From Hyalangium versicolor (GTDB taxonomy: Bacteria; Myxococcota; Myxococcia; Myxococcales; Myxococcaceae): 64,000 nt of DNA. The stretch spans positions 372,001-436,000 of the forward strand of contig NZ_JAHXBF010000002.1 of assembly GCF_020103695.1 (NCBI RefSeq). Direction: 5' to 3'. This document shows positions 18,474 to 26,277 of the stretch, piece after piece. The position numbers and the translations under genes were made by a program. Position 1 is the first letter of the stretch; each line of letters begins with the position of its first letter. The notes beneath the pieces are model-generated. The model searched no databases. It worked only from the letters and a program-made list of their open reading frames with translations, and was not told the DNA's origin.

Positions 18474-19367
18474 TCAGGATTTGCGCCGCCGCGAGGTGCG
18501 GGCCGCCGCCTGGCTGCGGACCCGGCGTGTCCCGGTGGCCCGGGGGGAGCGCAGGGGCGGGGCAGCCACCTCCTCCCGGTCTCGCGTGCGCTTGGCGGCC
18601 GCGAGGCTCTTCTTCAGGGCGTCCATCAGGTTGGCGGGCGCGGAGTACTCGGGAACCGCGGTGGGCGAGGGGCGGATCTCCGCGCCTCCGGCCTTCTGCC
18701 GCAGCACCTCCTCGAGCTGCTCGCGGTAGACGTCCCGGTACTTTTCGGGTTCGAACGAGGCGCTGAGCGATTCGATGAGCTGCTCGGCGGTGGCCAGCTC
18801 GCGAGCGTTCACCTTGGGCATGTGGGAGGGCATCCCGTCGATCTGTTCGAGGGGGATGACTTCGTCCACGTCGTTCATGGTGGAGAGCATCAGCCCGGGT
18901 CCATTGGGGCGCACGGCGCACGAGTACTGGCGGGTGCGCAGCACCACGCGGCCCACGCCCACGCGGCCGGAGCTCTCCAGGGCCTGGCTCAGCAGCGCGT
19001 AGGCGCGCGCGGCGTTCGTCTCCGGCACCAGGTGGTAGTGCGAGTCATAGAAGAGCGGGTGGATATCGCCTCCGGGGACGAAGTCCTCGATGTCGATGGC
19101 GTAGGTGCCCTTGGGGGCGAGCGCCTTGAGCTCTTCGGGCGTGATGGTGACGTAGACGCCCTTGGAGATCTCATAGCCCTTGATGATCTCCTCATAGGGG
19201 ACCTCGACGCCCTCGGCCTCGCAGACGCGGCGCTCGCGGATGCGGGCCTTGTCCTTTTCGTGGAGCTGGTGGAAGCGGATGTCCCTCGGGGAGACGGCGC
19301 GGTACATGCGCACCGGCACGTTGACGAGACCGAAGTTGACCGAGCCCTTCCACATGGGGCGTGCCAT
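18474..19367 (-). CDS. ku: Ku protein, non-homologous end joining
   Basis: Bacterial Ku homodimer subunit that binds DNA double-strand ends and recruits LigD. The 297-residue protein starts MARPMWKGSVNFGLVNVPV, the characteristic Ku N-terminus, and keeps the core features (RFHQLHEKD, PYEEIIKGYE, LFYDSHYHLVPE, YALL). The ATG at 19367 with GGAGG upstream is clearly the start, although the frame is open further upstream. The C-terminus, from about residue 250, is a lysine- and arginine-rich, Ala/Pro-rich tail (SLAAAKRTRD and ARTSRRRKS), longer than minimal Ku and likely DNA binding. No ligD gene is adjacent. The double-glycine peptide lies 71 bases downstream on the same strand. Confidence 0.95.
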   Translation of the reverse strand: MARPMWKGSVNFGLVNVPVRMYRAVSPRDIRFHQLHEKDKARIRERRVCEAEGVEVPYEEIIKGYEISKGVYVTITPEELKALAPKGTYAIDIEDFVPGGDIHPLFYDSHYHLVPETNAARAYALLSQALESSGRVGVGRVVLRTRQYSCAVRPNGPGLMLSTMNDVDEVIPLEQIDGMPSHMPKVNARELATAEQLIESLSASFEPEKYRDVYREQLEEVLRQKAGGAEIRPSPTAVPEYSAPANLMDALKKSLAAAKRTRDREEVAAPPLRSPRATGTRRVRSQAAARTSRRRKS

Positions 19368-19728
19368 GTACTGCCTCCTCTGGGTCGAAATCGCGCCGAG
19401 GCCGAGAAATCGGCTTCGGATGCGACGAACCGACGCCAGAAAGCTCGATCCGATCCCCTTTCGCGGCAAACCTCCCAGGTGCCTTTTCGATCGGGAAGCA
19501 GACGACCCTGATCATCGGATCGCACTGAACTTCGGTTCCGGGCGGAGTTCACAGCGGGAGCGAGTGAACCCGCTGGTTCCAGGCGATGGAGCGTTCACGG
19601 AGGAACGGATCCGCCACCGTGGCAGGTGGGGCTCGGTGGGGCCTGGGAACTCTACCCTTCGCGTTCACCGAGCTGATGACTCACCACGGGGGCTCCAGAG
19701 CAGGTGTGCTAAGCCGTGCCTGAACACG
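19368..19728. other. Divergent intergenic region between ku and the toxin gene
   Basis: 361 bases without a supported gene. It holds the promoters of ku and of the toxin cassette. A 7-pair inverted repeat, CAGCGGG (19552-19558) and CCCGCTG (19569-19575) around 10 bases, is the clearest structure and could be an operator. The last 40 bases contain a block that is repeated upstream of the second immunity gene. Confidence 0.55.
19690..19720 (+). promoter_or_regulatory. Conserved 5' block of the toxin cassette, copy 1
   Basis: The stretch ending GGTGTGCTAAGCC, a few bases before the toxin start, recurs at 23488-23518 as GGTGTGCTAAGCCCTAGCC with a similar CTCC.GAG lead. Conservation of the block while the coding part of copy 2 was deleted suggests a promoter or leader. 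No clear -35 is seen. Confidence 0.45.
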
Positions 19729-20625
19729 ATGAGCCCATCCTCTCTGTGCATGAGACGCTTCGATGCGCCCGCTGGACGCCGCTTCCGGCTGGGGCTCTAC
19801 CTGGGACTGTGGCTGACGGCCTGCGGGACCGTTGCCCCCCGCTCATCCGGGACCTACTCCCAGAGCCTCGACTCCGCCACCAGCGGCTGCAGGCAGAATC
19901 CCAGGCTGTGCATTCCTCCAGCCGGTGAGCAGTTCCCCGCCGTCCCGACAGCTCCTGCGGCCAGGCCACCGCCACCTCTTCCTCCCCCTGTCTCGGCAGC
20001 CCAGAGCGCTGCGCTCAGCATCGCCGCGGCGGGCAAGGTCATCCAGGTGACCATCGACGCCACCCTCATGGCGAACCTCCTGGAGAGTCTGTACAGGTGC
20101 GCAGACGAAGCTCGGTCCGAGGTTCTTCTCAAGTACTTCGACGGCAGGAGTCCCACTCGTGCGGAGTGCGACGAGGTCGTCGAAGTGGATAGGAAAGGAG
20201 AGCCCATCACGCGCGCCATGCGACTGGGCAGCGAGCAGCATGAGATCGCGCTCCGGTGCGCCATGACGAAGCTCGGAGAGATGAAACCTGGCGGATTCTC
20301 TCTCTCCCCGCGCTACCGAGTCGACCCAGCTACCGGAGAGGTGCAGTACCTCTCTCCTGCTCGAGTGAAAGCCTTGTTGGAAGCAGGTGAGAGCGCGCAG
20401 CTGTACGGCAGCATCGAGCCTGACGTCGTCATCCACACGGGCAACCCACTCCACGTTCAAGCCGTCCTCGACTTCAAGTTTCCATGCGTGAACGGAGGAG
20501 AACCTCCATGGCGTAAGTACCCGAAAGGGCACGCCTACCATGGACGAAACCAAGGAGATTTGTACGAGGAGATTCTTCAAGTGGAGCCCCTGCGCATCAT
20601 CCCTCGCATCGGAGTCGTGAGATGA
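19729..20625 (+). CDS. Putative lipoprotein toxin with C-terminal PD-(D/E)XK nuclease-like domain (SitA-like)
   Basis: A 298-residue protein with a lipoprotein signal (basic N-region, LGLYLGLWLTAC, Cys32), a Cys/Pro-rich exported segment with a PPPPLPPPV run (about 80-88), and a C-terminal domain from about residue 105. That domain has Pro231-Asp232 in SIEPDVV, Asp248-Phe249-Lys250 in LDFKFP and Gln275 in NQGDLYEE, the order and spacing of PD-(D/E)XK/VRR-NUC-type nucleases. The immunity gene overlaps its stop (ATGA), and DUF3396 proteins are known as immunity to VRR-NUC toxins. Myxobacterial SitA toxins are lipoproteins passed by outer membrane exchange, which fits this leader; T6SS delivery is the alternative. 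ATG at 19750 is a possible later start. Confidence 0.68.
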   Translation: MSPSSLCMRRFDAPAGRRFRLGLYLGLWLTACGTVAPRSSGTYSQSLDSATSGCRQNPRLCIPPAGEQFPAVPTAPAARPPPPLPPPVSAAQSAALSIAAAGKVIQVTIDATLMANLLESLYRCADEARSEVLLKYFDGRSPTRAECDEVVEVDRKGEPITRAMRLGSEQHEIALRCAMTKLGEMKPGGFSLSPRYRVDPATGEVQYLSPARVKALLEAGESAQLYGSIEPDVVIHTGNPLHVQAVLDFKFPCVNGGEPPWRKYPKGHAYHGRNQGDLYEEILQVEPLRIIPRIGVVR

Positions 20626-21533
20626 GCCTGCACTACCCGAGGATCCGCATCAGCGCTGGATTTGATCGGCTCATGGTTCGCGAGGGCCTGAGTTTCACCT
20701 TCCACATCCGCCGCCACCGCGGAGAAACGCTCCCCGGGGTCATCCGCTCCTTGGAGATCTACCTGGACGCCATAGGGAACCAATCTCTCGGCTGGTACTC
20801 CGATGATGAGGGCGAGTTCCGGGAGTTGAATGACGCTGGCTGGAAGCGTATTCGGCGTGAACTGCTCGAGGACCCCTTTCCCATCATCCAACTCTACGAT
20901 GACCTTCTTGCCGAGCGTCGATATCGCTTCGAGTACCACGGCAAGGATCTCGAAGATCAATCTCGACCTGATACGCGAGACGCAACCTGCGCGGTGACCT
21001 TCTGGCTCCCCACGGAGTTCCTGGAAGCGAATGGCCCCAGCCGCGTCCGAGAACTCGCTCTGCAGTTGGCCAACCCCCTTCCCTTCTCCTCGGGACATGG
21101 AGGGTTGTCCTTCAACGGCGAACTCGATGTGGCAGGAGTCGGTGAAGAAGTCGTCCCCTACTGCTTCCGCTATCCAGGCATCGACCTTCCCGATGTCCAC
21201 GCTCACTCGTGGCGAATAGGCACCCGAGTTGCCGGCATCCACTGGCTCAATTTCCTGGGACGGCCCGTACTCGAGGAACTGGGTGGATCTGCCTCGCTGC
21301 TGGCCCGGCTTCACTCGCCGGGTACGACTGTCCAGGAACTGGATGGCGACAGGGCGCTCGTCACGCTGAGCCAGTGGCCCGAAGCTGGGGATATCGAGCG
21401 CGGTGACAACCTTCCTGCCTACCGCGAGTTGGCACGTGTGCTGGAACCCTGGCTCTTCCAGCACCCACGTGGCCTCACTCCCTGTATCCCCCGAGAAGAT
21501 GCTTCCCGGTGGGAGCGCCGTTTTCTCGACTGA
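20622..21533 (+). CDS. DUF3396 (TsiV-like) immunity protein, cognate copy
   Basis: A 303-residue protein without signal peptide, translationally coupled to the toxin gene by an ATGA overlap. It resembles the DUF3396 family, annotated as type VI immunity for VRR-NUC toxins: YPRIRISAGFDR at the N-terminus, ATCAVTFWLPTEFLE near 125, GGLSFNGELDV near 165, PYCFRYPGID and the C-terminal NLPAYRELARVLEPWLF. By coupling and family it should neutralise the nuclease in the cytoplasm, protecting producer and kin. A second copy lies at 23640-24554, similar over its whole length and most so in the C-terminal half. Base composition is lower in GC than most of the window. Confidence 0.78.
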   Translation: MSLHYPRIRISAGFDRLMVREGLSFTFHIRRHRGETLPGVIRSLEIYLDAIGNQSLGWYSDDEGEFRELNDAGWKRIRRELLEDPFPIIQLYDDLLAERRYRFEYHGKDLEDQSRPDTRDATCAVTFWLPTEFLEANGPSRVRELALQLANPLPFSSGHGGLSFNGELDVAGVGEEVVPYCFRYPGIDLPDVHAHSWRIGTRVAGIHWLNFLGRPVLEELGGSASLLARLHSPGTTVQELDGDRALVTLSQWPEAGDIERGDNLPAYRELARVLEPWLFQHPRGLTPCIPREDASRWERRFLD

Positions 21534-21555
21534 GGCGCCGCCACCAGGGCTCTGA

Positions 21556-23163
21556 TCATTTTCTGGGAGCGGAGGTCGGCTCTCGTGAAGACGGGAAGAC
21601 CGGGACGTAGCAGCCGCCCTTGTATGCGAACCCGTTCCCTGGGCAGTCGTCGAGCGACACCTTCGCCTCCAACCAACATCCACCGTTGATCGCGCTCTGT
21701 CCCTTGCGGCAGTGGCCATTCGCATCTGGCTTGAGCTGCCCGGGCAGAGGTTTCGGCGGTGAATCCACCGCTATCACTCCTTCAGCAGGGCTCCCGGCGA
21801 CCTCCTTCACGGAAGAGGAGGAAGAAGTCAGCGCGGTGTCTCCGACAGAGACGACTCCACCATCTCGCTCACCTGCATCGGACGAGCCCTGGGCCTGTGG
21901 GGACTCCGTTTCCGCACGTCCAGGCCCGGTCCCGTGATGCCACAGCGCTACGGCGCACACCGCCCCCACCGCAAGCCAGGGCAGCCAGGTCTGCATCCTC
22001 TCTCGAAGCGCCGTGCTCTCCCTGGGGGATTCATCGTGCGTGGGAGCTTCCACCTTCGGCTGCTTCACATCCGCTCGTGCCGTGGCATCCGCCTGCAGGA
22101 CGGCCTGTACCTCCTCTCGCTCTCGCCGGCGAACACGGTGTCCGACGAGGCGGCTGTCCTGTGCATCCTCCGGTGGCCACTCCGAACGGGGAAGCGTCTC
22201 CCACTCGAACAACGGCACATCCGCCCCAGGCCCTGCCTGTTCAGCTCTCCGCCCCAGCGCCTTGGCGATCTCCTCCGTACCGACCCGTTCCTCGGGCATC
22301 ACGGACAGCATGCGCAGGATGAGCGCATCGAGTTCGGGATCCACTCGGGGGTTGAGCTCTTTTGGTCGCCGGGGTCCACCTCCTCCCGGCCGCCAACACT
22401 GGCTCTCGGCCAAGCTGGAGTCCGCCATGGGCGGGTACTCATCCGTCACGAGTCGATAGGCCATGACTCCGAAGGCGAACACATCATCGGCTGGCCGAGC
22501 AACATAGTGGGCAAGGGGAAGATGTCCGTGCTGCCGGGCGAAGTCCCAGACCTGCGGGCTCATGTAGGCCGGAGTGCCTGGCGGTACAGGCGCGTCCGTC
22601 AACCGCTCCGCCCCCTTGTAGTGCCCCGATCCGAAGTCCATCAGGAAGAGCCGATCGCTCACTGGCTGAACCAGCACGTTGCCCCCCTTGACGTCCCGGT
22701 GCACGGCGTTGGCCGCCATATGCGTGGCTCTCAGCGCCCCAGCTCCCTGCGACAGCAGCCGCATCACCTGACGCGATGAGACGTTGCGCCGCGAGGACCA
22801 TGTGTAGAGAGGCTCTCCGTCGATCCACTCCATCACGAGGAAGGGGTGCATGAAGCCGGAAGCGTGTTTCCACTGCCCTGCCTCCAGCAGCCGTGGAACG
22901 CTGGGGTGGCGGATGCGCGAGAGCAGCACGGCTTCACGCTCGAAGCGCGGATCCCGCGGGTACACGGCCAGCTTGAGGGCCACGGGCCCTGCCTCTTCGT
23001 GCCCCTCTCGGACTGCCTTGTACACAGAGCCGTATGTGCCTCGGCCTCGGAAACCCGTGACCCGCCAGGCTCCAATCCTCGTCCCCAAGGGTACGAAGCT
23101 CGGATCCGCATCCTTCCTGAGAAACCGCGCTCCCATCGAGCCCTTCCAGTCGGGGGTGAGCAC
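21556..23163 (-). CDS. Membrane Ser/Thr protein kinase with Cys-rich exported C-terminus
   Basis: A 535-residue Hanks-type kinase. The N-terminal catalytic domain (about 30-310) has the glycine loop GRGTYG (40-45), Lys64 in VALK, Glu77, HRD at 155-157, DFG at 176-178 and TPAYMSP at 197-203, so it should be active. After a basic/acidic linker there is one transmembrane helix (about 392-409) and a Ser/Gly-rich exported region ending in a Cys motif set (GHCRKGQSAINGGCW, DDCPGNGFAYKGGCYVPV), a tail frequent in myxobacterial kinases. It converges on the first immunity gene with 22 bases between stops and sits between the two cassettes, which does not prove a link to the toxins. Confidence 0.9.
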   Translation of the reverse strand: MLTPDWKGSMGARFLRKDADPSFVPLGTRIGAWRVTGFRGRGTYGSVYKAVREGHEEAGPVALKLAVYPRDPRFEREAVLLSRIRHPSVPRLLEAGQWKHASGFMHPFLVMEWIDGEPLYTWSSRRNVSSRQVMRLLSQGAGALRATHMAANAVHRDVKGGNVLVQPVSDRLFLMDFGSGHYKGAERLTDAPVPPGTPAYMSPQVWDFARQHGHLPLAHYVARPADDVFAFGVMAYRLVTDEYPPMADSSLAESQCWRPGGGGPRRPKELNPRVDPELDALILRMLSVMPEERVGTEEIAKALGRRAEQAGPGADVPLFEWETLPRSEWPPEDAQDSRLVGHRVRRREREEVQAVLQADATARADVKQPKVEAPTHDESPRESTALRERMQTWLPWLAVGAVCAVALWHHGTGPGRAETESPQAQGSSDAGERDGGVVSVGDTALTSSSSSVKEVAGSPAEGVIAVDSPPKPLPGQLKPDANGHCRKGQSAINGGCWLEAKVSLDDCPGNGFAYKGGCYVPVFPSSREPTSAPRK

Positions 23164-23273
23164 TCCAGGTTGCTCAACCGAAGCCTACTTCACAGGTCTT
23201 TCTGAAAGCATCTGACCGGTGGAGGCTGACACGAGCAGAAGCCGAAGAGACCCCTCCGGGCGCGGACTGCGCC

Positions 23274-23298
23274 AACTTGTATGCTTGTCCTACAAGTT
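23274..23298. repeat. Inverted repeat upstream of the kinase gene
   Basis: AACTTGTA (23274-23281) and TACAAGTT (23291-23298) are perfect 8-base arms around a 9-base spacer, in an AT-rich pocket about 110 bases upstream of the kinase start. It may be an operator; there is no T run to suggest a terminator. Confidence 0.55.
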
Positions 23299-23360
23299 CG
23301 CTCCATCGCCGCCGCCCGCGCAGACGCCAGCCATGGAGGGGTCTCACTCTTCGAGGCGTA

Positions 23361-23472
23361 CGAGGCCACCTCCGCCTCATCACGTAGAAGTTCACCAGCA
23401 GCGCCCCCAGCAACACCAGCAGGAGCCAGCAGGCTGGCCTATCGAGTCTGTACTCCCCTCCTCCTTCTCCCA
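23361..23472 (-). pseudogene. Detached copy of the 3' end of the downstream VWA gene
   Basis: This stretch repeats the last part of the VWA gene whose true end is at 24559 (copy at 24554-24668). Over a 62-base core 55 positions agree, and read on the minus strand it encodes WLLLVLLGALLVNFYVMRRR, matching WPLLVLLGALLADFYVTRRR of the intact protein. The stop codon is lost and no start is present, so it is a fossil fragment. It lies to the left of the second immunity cassette, and the genuine gene end lies to the right, so the cassette is flanked by direct copies. Confidence 0.8.
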
Positions 23473-23487
23473 TACGGCACTGGACAG

Positions 23488-23518
23488 GGTCTCCGGAGTG
23501 GGTGTGCTAAGCCCTAGC
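23488..23518 (+). promoter_or_regulatory. Conserved 5' block, copy 2 (truncated cassette)
   Basis: GGTCTCCGGAGTGGGTGTGCTAAGCCCTAGCC is similar to the block at 19690-19720 in front of the intact toxin gene, including the identical GGTGTGCTAAGCC. A TGGACA at 23481-23486 could serve as -35. Here the block leads straight into the toxin remnant. Confidence 0.45.
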
Positions 23519-23643
23519 CCCCTCCCTGGCGGCAGTACCCCCAAGACCATCCGTATGGAGGCCTCACCCAGAGGGAGATCTATGTGAGATTCCTGAGCCA
23601 CAACGTCTTCCGCGTCCTGCCTCGCTGGGGAGTTCTGGAATGA
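23518..23643 (+). pseudogene. Remnant of a second toxin gene (last 41 codons)
   Basis: Read in the frame that ends at the TGA 23641-23643, this stretch encodes PPPWRQYPQDHPYGG, then LTQREIYVRFL and finally VFRVLPRWGVLE. It aligns without gaps to the last 41 residues of the intact toxin (EPPWRKYPKGHAYHG to RIIPRIGVVR), with 17 identities. The ATGA overlap with the immunity gene is preserved. An in-frame TAG at 23515 precedes it and there is no start, so the signal peptide, linker and catalytic DFK segment are gone. The promoter-like block abuts the remnant, which points to an internal deletion of most of the toxin while the immunity gene was kept. Confidence 0.82.
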
Positions 23644-24554
23644 GTGGAGGGCACTATCCGCGAATCCGCATCGAAGCGGGTTTTAGTGCGCCCATCGTGC
23701 GTGAGGGCTTGAGCCTGACGTTCTTCCTGCGTCGCACTCATGTCGAAGTGGCCCAAGCCGTGAGGGCCGCCTTGGAAACCTACGTACGCACGGTGGGACA
23801 CGAGGCACTCAGCTGGTACGCCGACGAGGCTGGAGAATTCCAGAAGCTCGATGATGCGGGCTGGGCAGTGACGTACCGGGCGCTGCAAGAACAACGCTGG
23901 CCCATCATCCGTCTCCATGACGCACCGGATGGGGTTGCTTACCGCTTCTCGTACTTCGGCAAGGACCGTGATGACAAACCGTGGCGCGACACGCGTGATG
24001 CCACTTGTGCCATGAGCTTCTGGCTCCCCACCGAATTCCTCGAGGAGCAGGGCCCCGCGCGTATCCGCGAGCTGGCGCTCGAACTGGCAGCTCCCCTTCC
24101 CTTCTGCTCCGGCTACGGGGGCCTGTCATTCAACGGTGAGCTCGACGTGGCAGGAGTCGAGGAAAAAGTCACTCCGTACTGCTTCCGCTACCCAGGCATC
24201 GATATCCCCGACCTGGAGGCTCTCGGCTGGACACTGGGCGCCCGCTTTCGAGGGCCTGCATGGCTCACCTTTCTCGGACAACCCCTTGTTGCCGAGGCCG
24301 GCGGCCTCCCAGCTCTGCGCTCACGACTCCTCTCACCTGAAACCACTGTGCAAGAACTCGCGGGTGACAGGGTCCTCATCACGCTGGGCCAGTGGCCTGA
24401 AGCTGGCGACCTTGAGCGTGGCGACAACCTTCCCGCCTACCGTGAACTGGCACGCCTGATGGAACCGTGGCTCTTTCACAACCCACGCAATGCCATGCCC
24501 TGCTTCCGCGGAGATGCTATCCGCCAGTGGGAACGCCGGTTCCTCGAGTTGTAG
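23640..24554 (+). CDS. DUF3396 (TsiV-like) immunity protein, orphan copy
   Basis: A 304-residue paralogue of the immunity protein at 20622-21533. Shared blocks include HYPRIRI.AGF, IVREGLS, RDTRDATCA, FWLPTEFLEE, GGLSFNGELDVAGV, PYCFRYPGID, TTVQEL, QWPEAGD and NLPAYRELA, with the C-terminal half most alike. The frame is intact and the start overlaps the stop of the toxin remnant, so it is probably still translated. Without its own toxin it would protect against toxins of other strains, as known for immunity genes that accumulate in polymorphic toxin loci; that role is inferred. It ends 5 bases before the convergent VWA gene stop. Confidence 0.78.
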   Translation: MSGGHYPRIRIEAGFSAPIVREGLSLTFFLRRTHVEVAQAVRAALETYVRTVGHEALSWYADEAGEFQKLDDAGWAVTYRALQEQRWPIIRLHDAPDGVAYRFSYFGKDRDDKPWRDTRDATCAMSFWLPTEFLEEQGPARIRELALELAAPLPFCSGYGGLSFNGELDVAGVEEKVTPYCFRYPGIDIPDLEALGWTLGARFRGPAWLTFLGQPLVAEAGGLPALRSRLLSPETTVQELAGDRVLITLGQWPEAGDLERGDNLPAYRELARLMEPWLFHNPRNAMPCFRGDAIRQWERRFLEL

Positions 24555-24668
24555 GAGGCTACCGCCGCCTCGTCACGTAGAAGTCCGCCAGCAGCGCTCC
24601 CAGCAACACCAGCAGAGGCCAGCGAGCACGGCCTGACGAGCCTGCGCTCCCTTCATCCTTTTCCTCCG
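24554..24668. repeat. Right-hand copy of the duplicated VWA 3' end
   Basis: This is the genuine 3' end of the VWA gene on the minus strand. It is the counterpart of the fragment at 23361-23472, in the same orientation about 1.2 kb away. Together they flank the second immunity cassette as imperfect direct repeats, with shared runs such as CACGTAGAAGT and CCCAGCAACACCAGCAG. Confidence 0.78.
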
Positions 24669-26277
24669 TCTGCGCTTCCCGCTCGCCGCTGCCGCGTCCG
24701 CGCAGGTCGGACTCGTGCGCATCCAGTGACAGGACCTCCGTCACGTCCACGGGCTCACCGTCACGCTCCAACGTGTAGCGGCCAGGCACCAGCGGCGCGG
24801 GCAGCGTCAGCGCACCGGCCCCGAAGACGGGCTTCTCTCCCAATGGCCCCACCAGCGTGTAGCGCGCTCCCGGCTGCGTCACCACCGGCAGCGGCTCTCC
24901 GAGCGTGAGCTGCCTGCGCGGAAAACCCTCACGCGCGCGACGCACCTCGCGCAGCACGTTGCCCAGCAGCACCGGCCATGCCGGTGTGCGCTGCAGGTTG
25001 GAGCGAGAAAGCTCCAGGTTGAGGTGGACACGCCCCTCTTCCTCGGACAGCAGCACCGCATCCCCGGCGGTGATCAGCGCATGCCCCGGTGGATTCTCAC
25101 CCGCTGTCCACCTCACGCCCGCGAGCTGCACATCGTCCAGCAACGGATGCCCCTTCTCCGAGAAGAAAGGCCCCAGGAACGTGCGCAGCGTGCCGCCCGC
25201 TCCCAGCGTCACCTTCGCGTCCGTTCCCCGAGGACCGATGAGCAACGCGCCCTCGCCCGGCCCCGTCTCCACTTCCGGCGCCACCACCAGGAAGCGCTCC
25301 AGTGCCTGTCGCGCCGGCGCATCCAACCCTTCGGCCAGCGCCACTCGCACCGGGCGCACTGCCGACGGCACCAGCCGCGCCTGTCCATCCTCCGGCAGCG
25401 CGTCCTCGGGCAGCGACACCTCCACATCTCCCGCGTTCTCGAAGGTGAAGCGCACCGTCGCCGCTCCATCCACCGGGAGCTGCACCTGCTCGCGCTGCTC
25501 CGTCCCCTCCTTGGCTCCCGGGCCCGGCTGCGCGCGCACCCGCACCTCCACTGTCTCCGGTCCGCCAAACCGCGCCACCCGCAGCGTCACCGTGGCCTTC
25601 GCGCCTTCGTCCCGCCGCTGCGCGGACACCAGCGCCACGTTGTCCCGAGGCGCTCCCAGCGCCGTCCACCGCACCGCGGGAGGCACCACGGCTCCCTCTT
25701 GCGGCATGGAATCCGTGAAGAAGTGCACCCACCGCCCAGGCCCGGCCAGCTCCTGTGCCCACAACAGCGTGGCCGTCACGTCGTGGTCCGCGCCCAGCGC
25801 CTGGAACGACTCCAGCGCTCCCAATGCCTTCGAAGGCTCGGCCTCCGGACCGGCGATGACTCGCGGCGTGGAGCCACTGGCCAGCACCGTCACCCGCGTG
25901 GCGCGCTCCTCCTCCACCCGCCTGGCAGCCTCGCGGCGCACGCGCTCCAGCACCGTCACCCCATCCGTTCCCCGCGCAGAGAGCGACAAGCTCCCATCCA
26001 CCACCAGCACCACGTGCCTCGCCCGCGTGTCGTCGCTGAAACGCACGTCCGCCAGGAAGAGCGCCGCCGCGAGCACCGCCAGCGCCTCCAGCAACAGGGA
26101 GGACTCCCGCGTGAAGCGCTCGAAGCGCGGGCCCGCCTCCGCACGAGGCCGAGGCGTGCGCCACAGGAACAACGCGCTCACCGTCACCGGCTTCTGCTTC
26201 CGCCGCAGGAAGTACGCCGCCGCCAGCGGCACCAGCGCTCCCAGCGCCAGCAGCCCCCATGGGAAGCCAAAGCTCAC
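24559..26277 (-). CDS. BatA/VWA-type inner membrane protein, last gene of the MoxR operon
   Basis: A 572-residue protein beginning VSFGFPWGLLALGALVPLAAAYFLRR, a BatA-type N-terminal membrane anchor, and a second helix near 55-75. A VWA-like domain follows with VVLVVDGSLSL in place of a canonical DxSxS (the Asp and two Ser are present), then a long beta-rich region and a final helix, WPLLVLLGALLADFYVTRRR. The GTG start overlaps the stop of the DUF58 gene (GTGA), so translation is coupled. DUF58, MoxR and VWA proteins typically act together on protein assembly or envelope stress. A fossil copy of its 3' end lies 1.2 kb downstream, beyond the immunity gene. Confidence 0.8.
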   Translation of the reverse strand: MSFGFPWGLLALGALVPLAAAYFLRRKQKPVTVSALFLWRTPRPRAEAGPRFERFTRESSLLLEALAVLAAALFLADVRFSDDTRARHVVLVVDGSLSLSARGTDGVTVLERVRREAARRVEEERATRVTVLASGSTPRVIAGPEAEPSKALGALESFQALGADHDVTATLLWAQELAGPGRWVHFFTDSMPQEGAVVPPAVRWTALGAPRDNVALVSAQRRDEGAKATVTLRVARFGGPETVEVRVRAQPGPGAKEGTEQREQVQLPVDGAATVRFTFENAGDVEVSLPEDALPEDGQARLVPSAVRPVRVALAEGLDAPARQALERFLVVAPEVETGPGEGALLIGPRGTDAKVTLGAGGTLRTFLGPFFSEKGHPLLDDVQLAGVRWTAGENPPGHALITAGDAVLLSEEEGRVHLNLELSRSNLQRTPAWPVLLGNVLREVRRAREGFPRRQLTLGEPLPVVTQPGARYTLVGPLGEKPVFGAGALTLPAPLVPGRYTLERDGEPVDVTEVLSLDAHESDLRGRGSGEREAQTEEKDEGSAGSSGRARWPLLVLLGALLADFYVTRRR

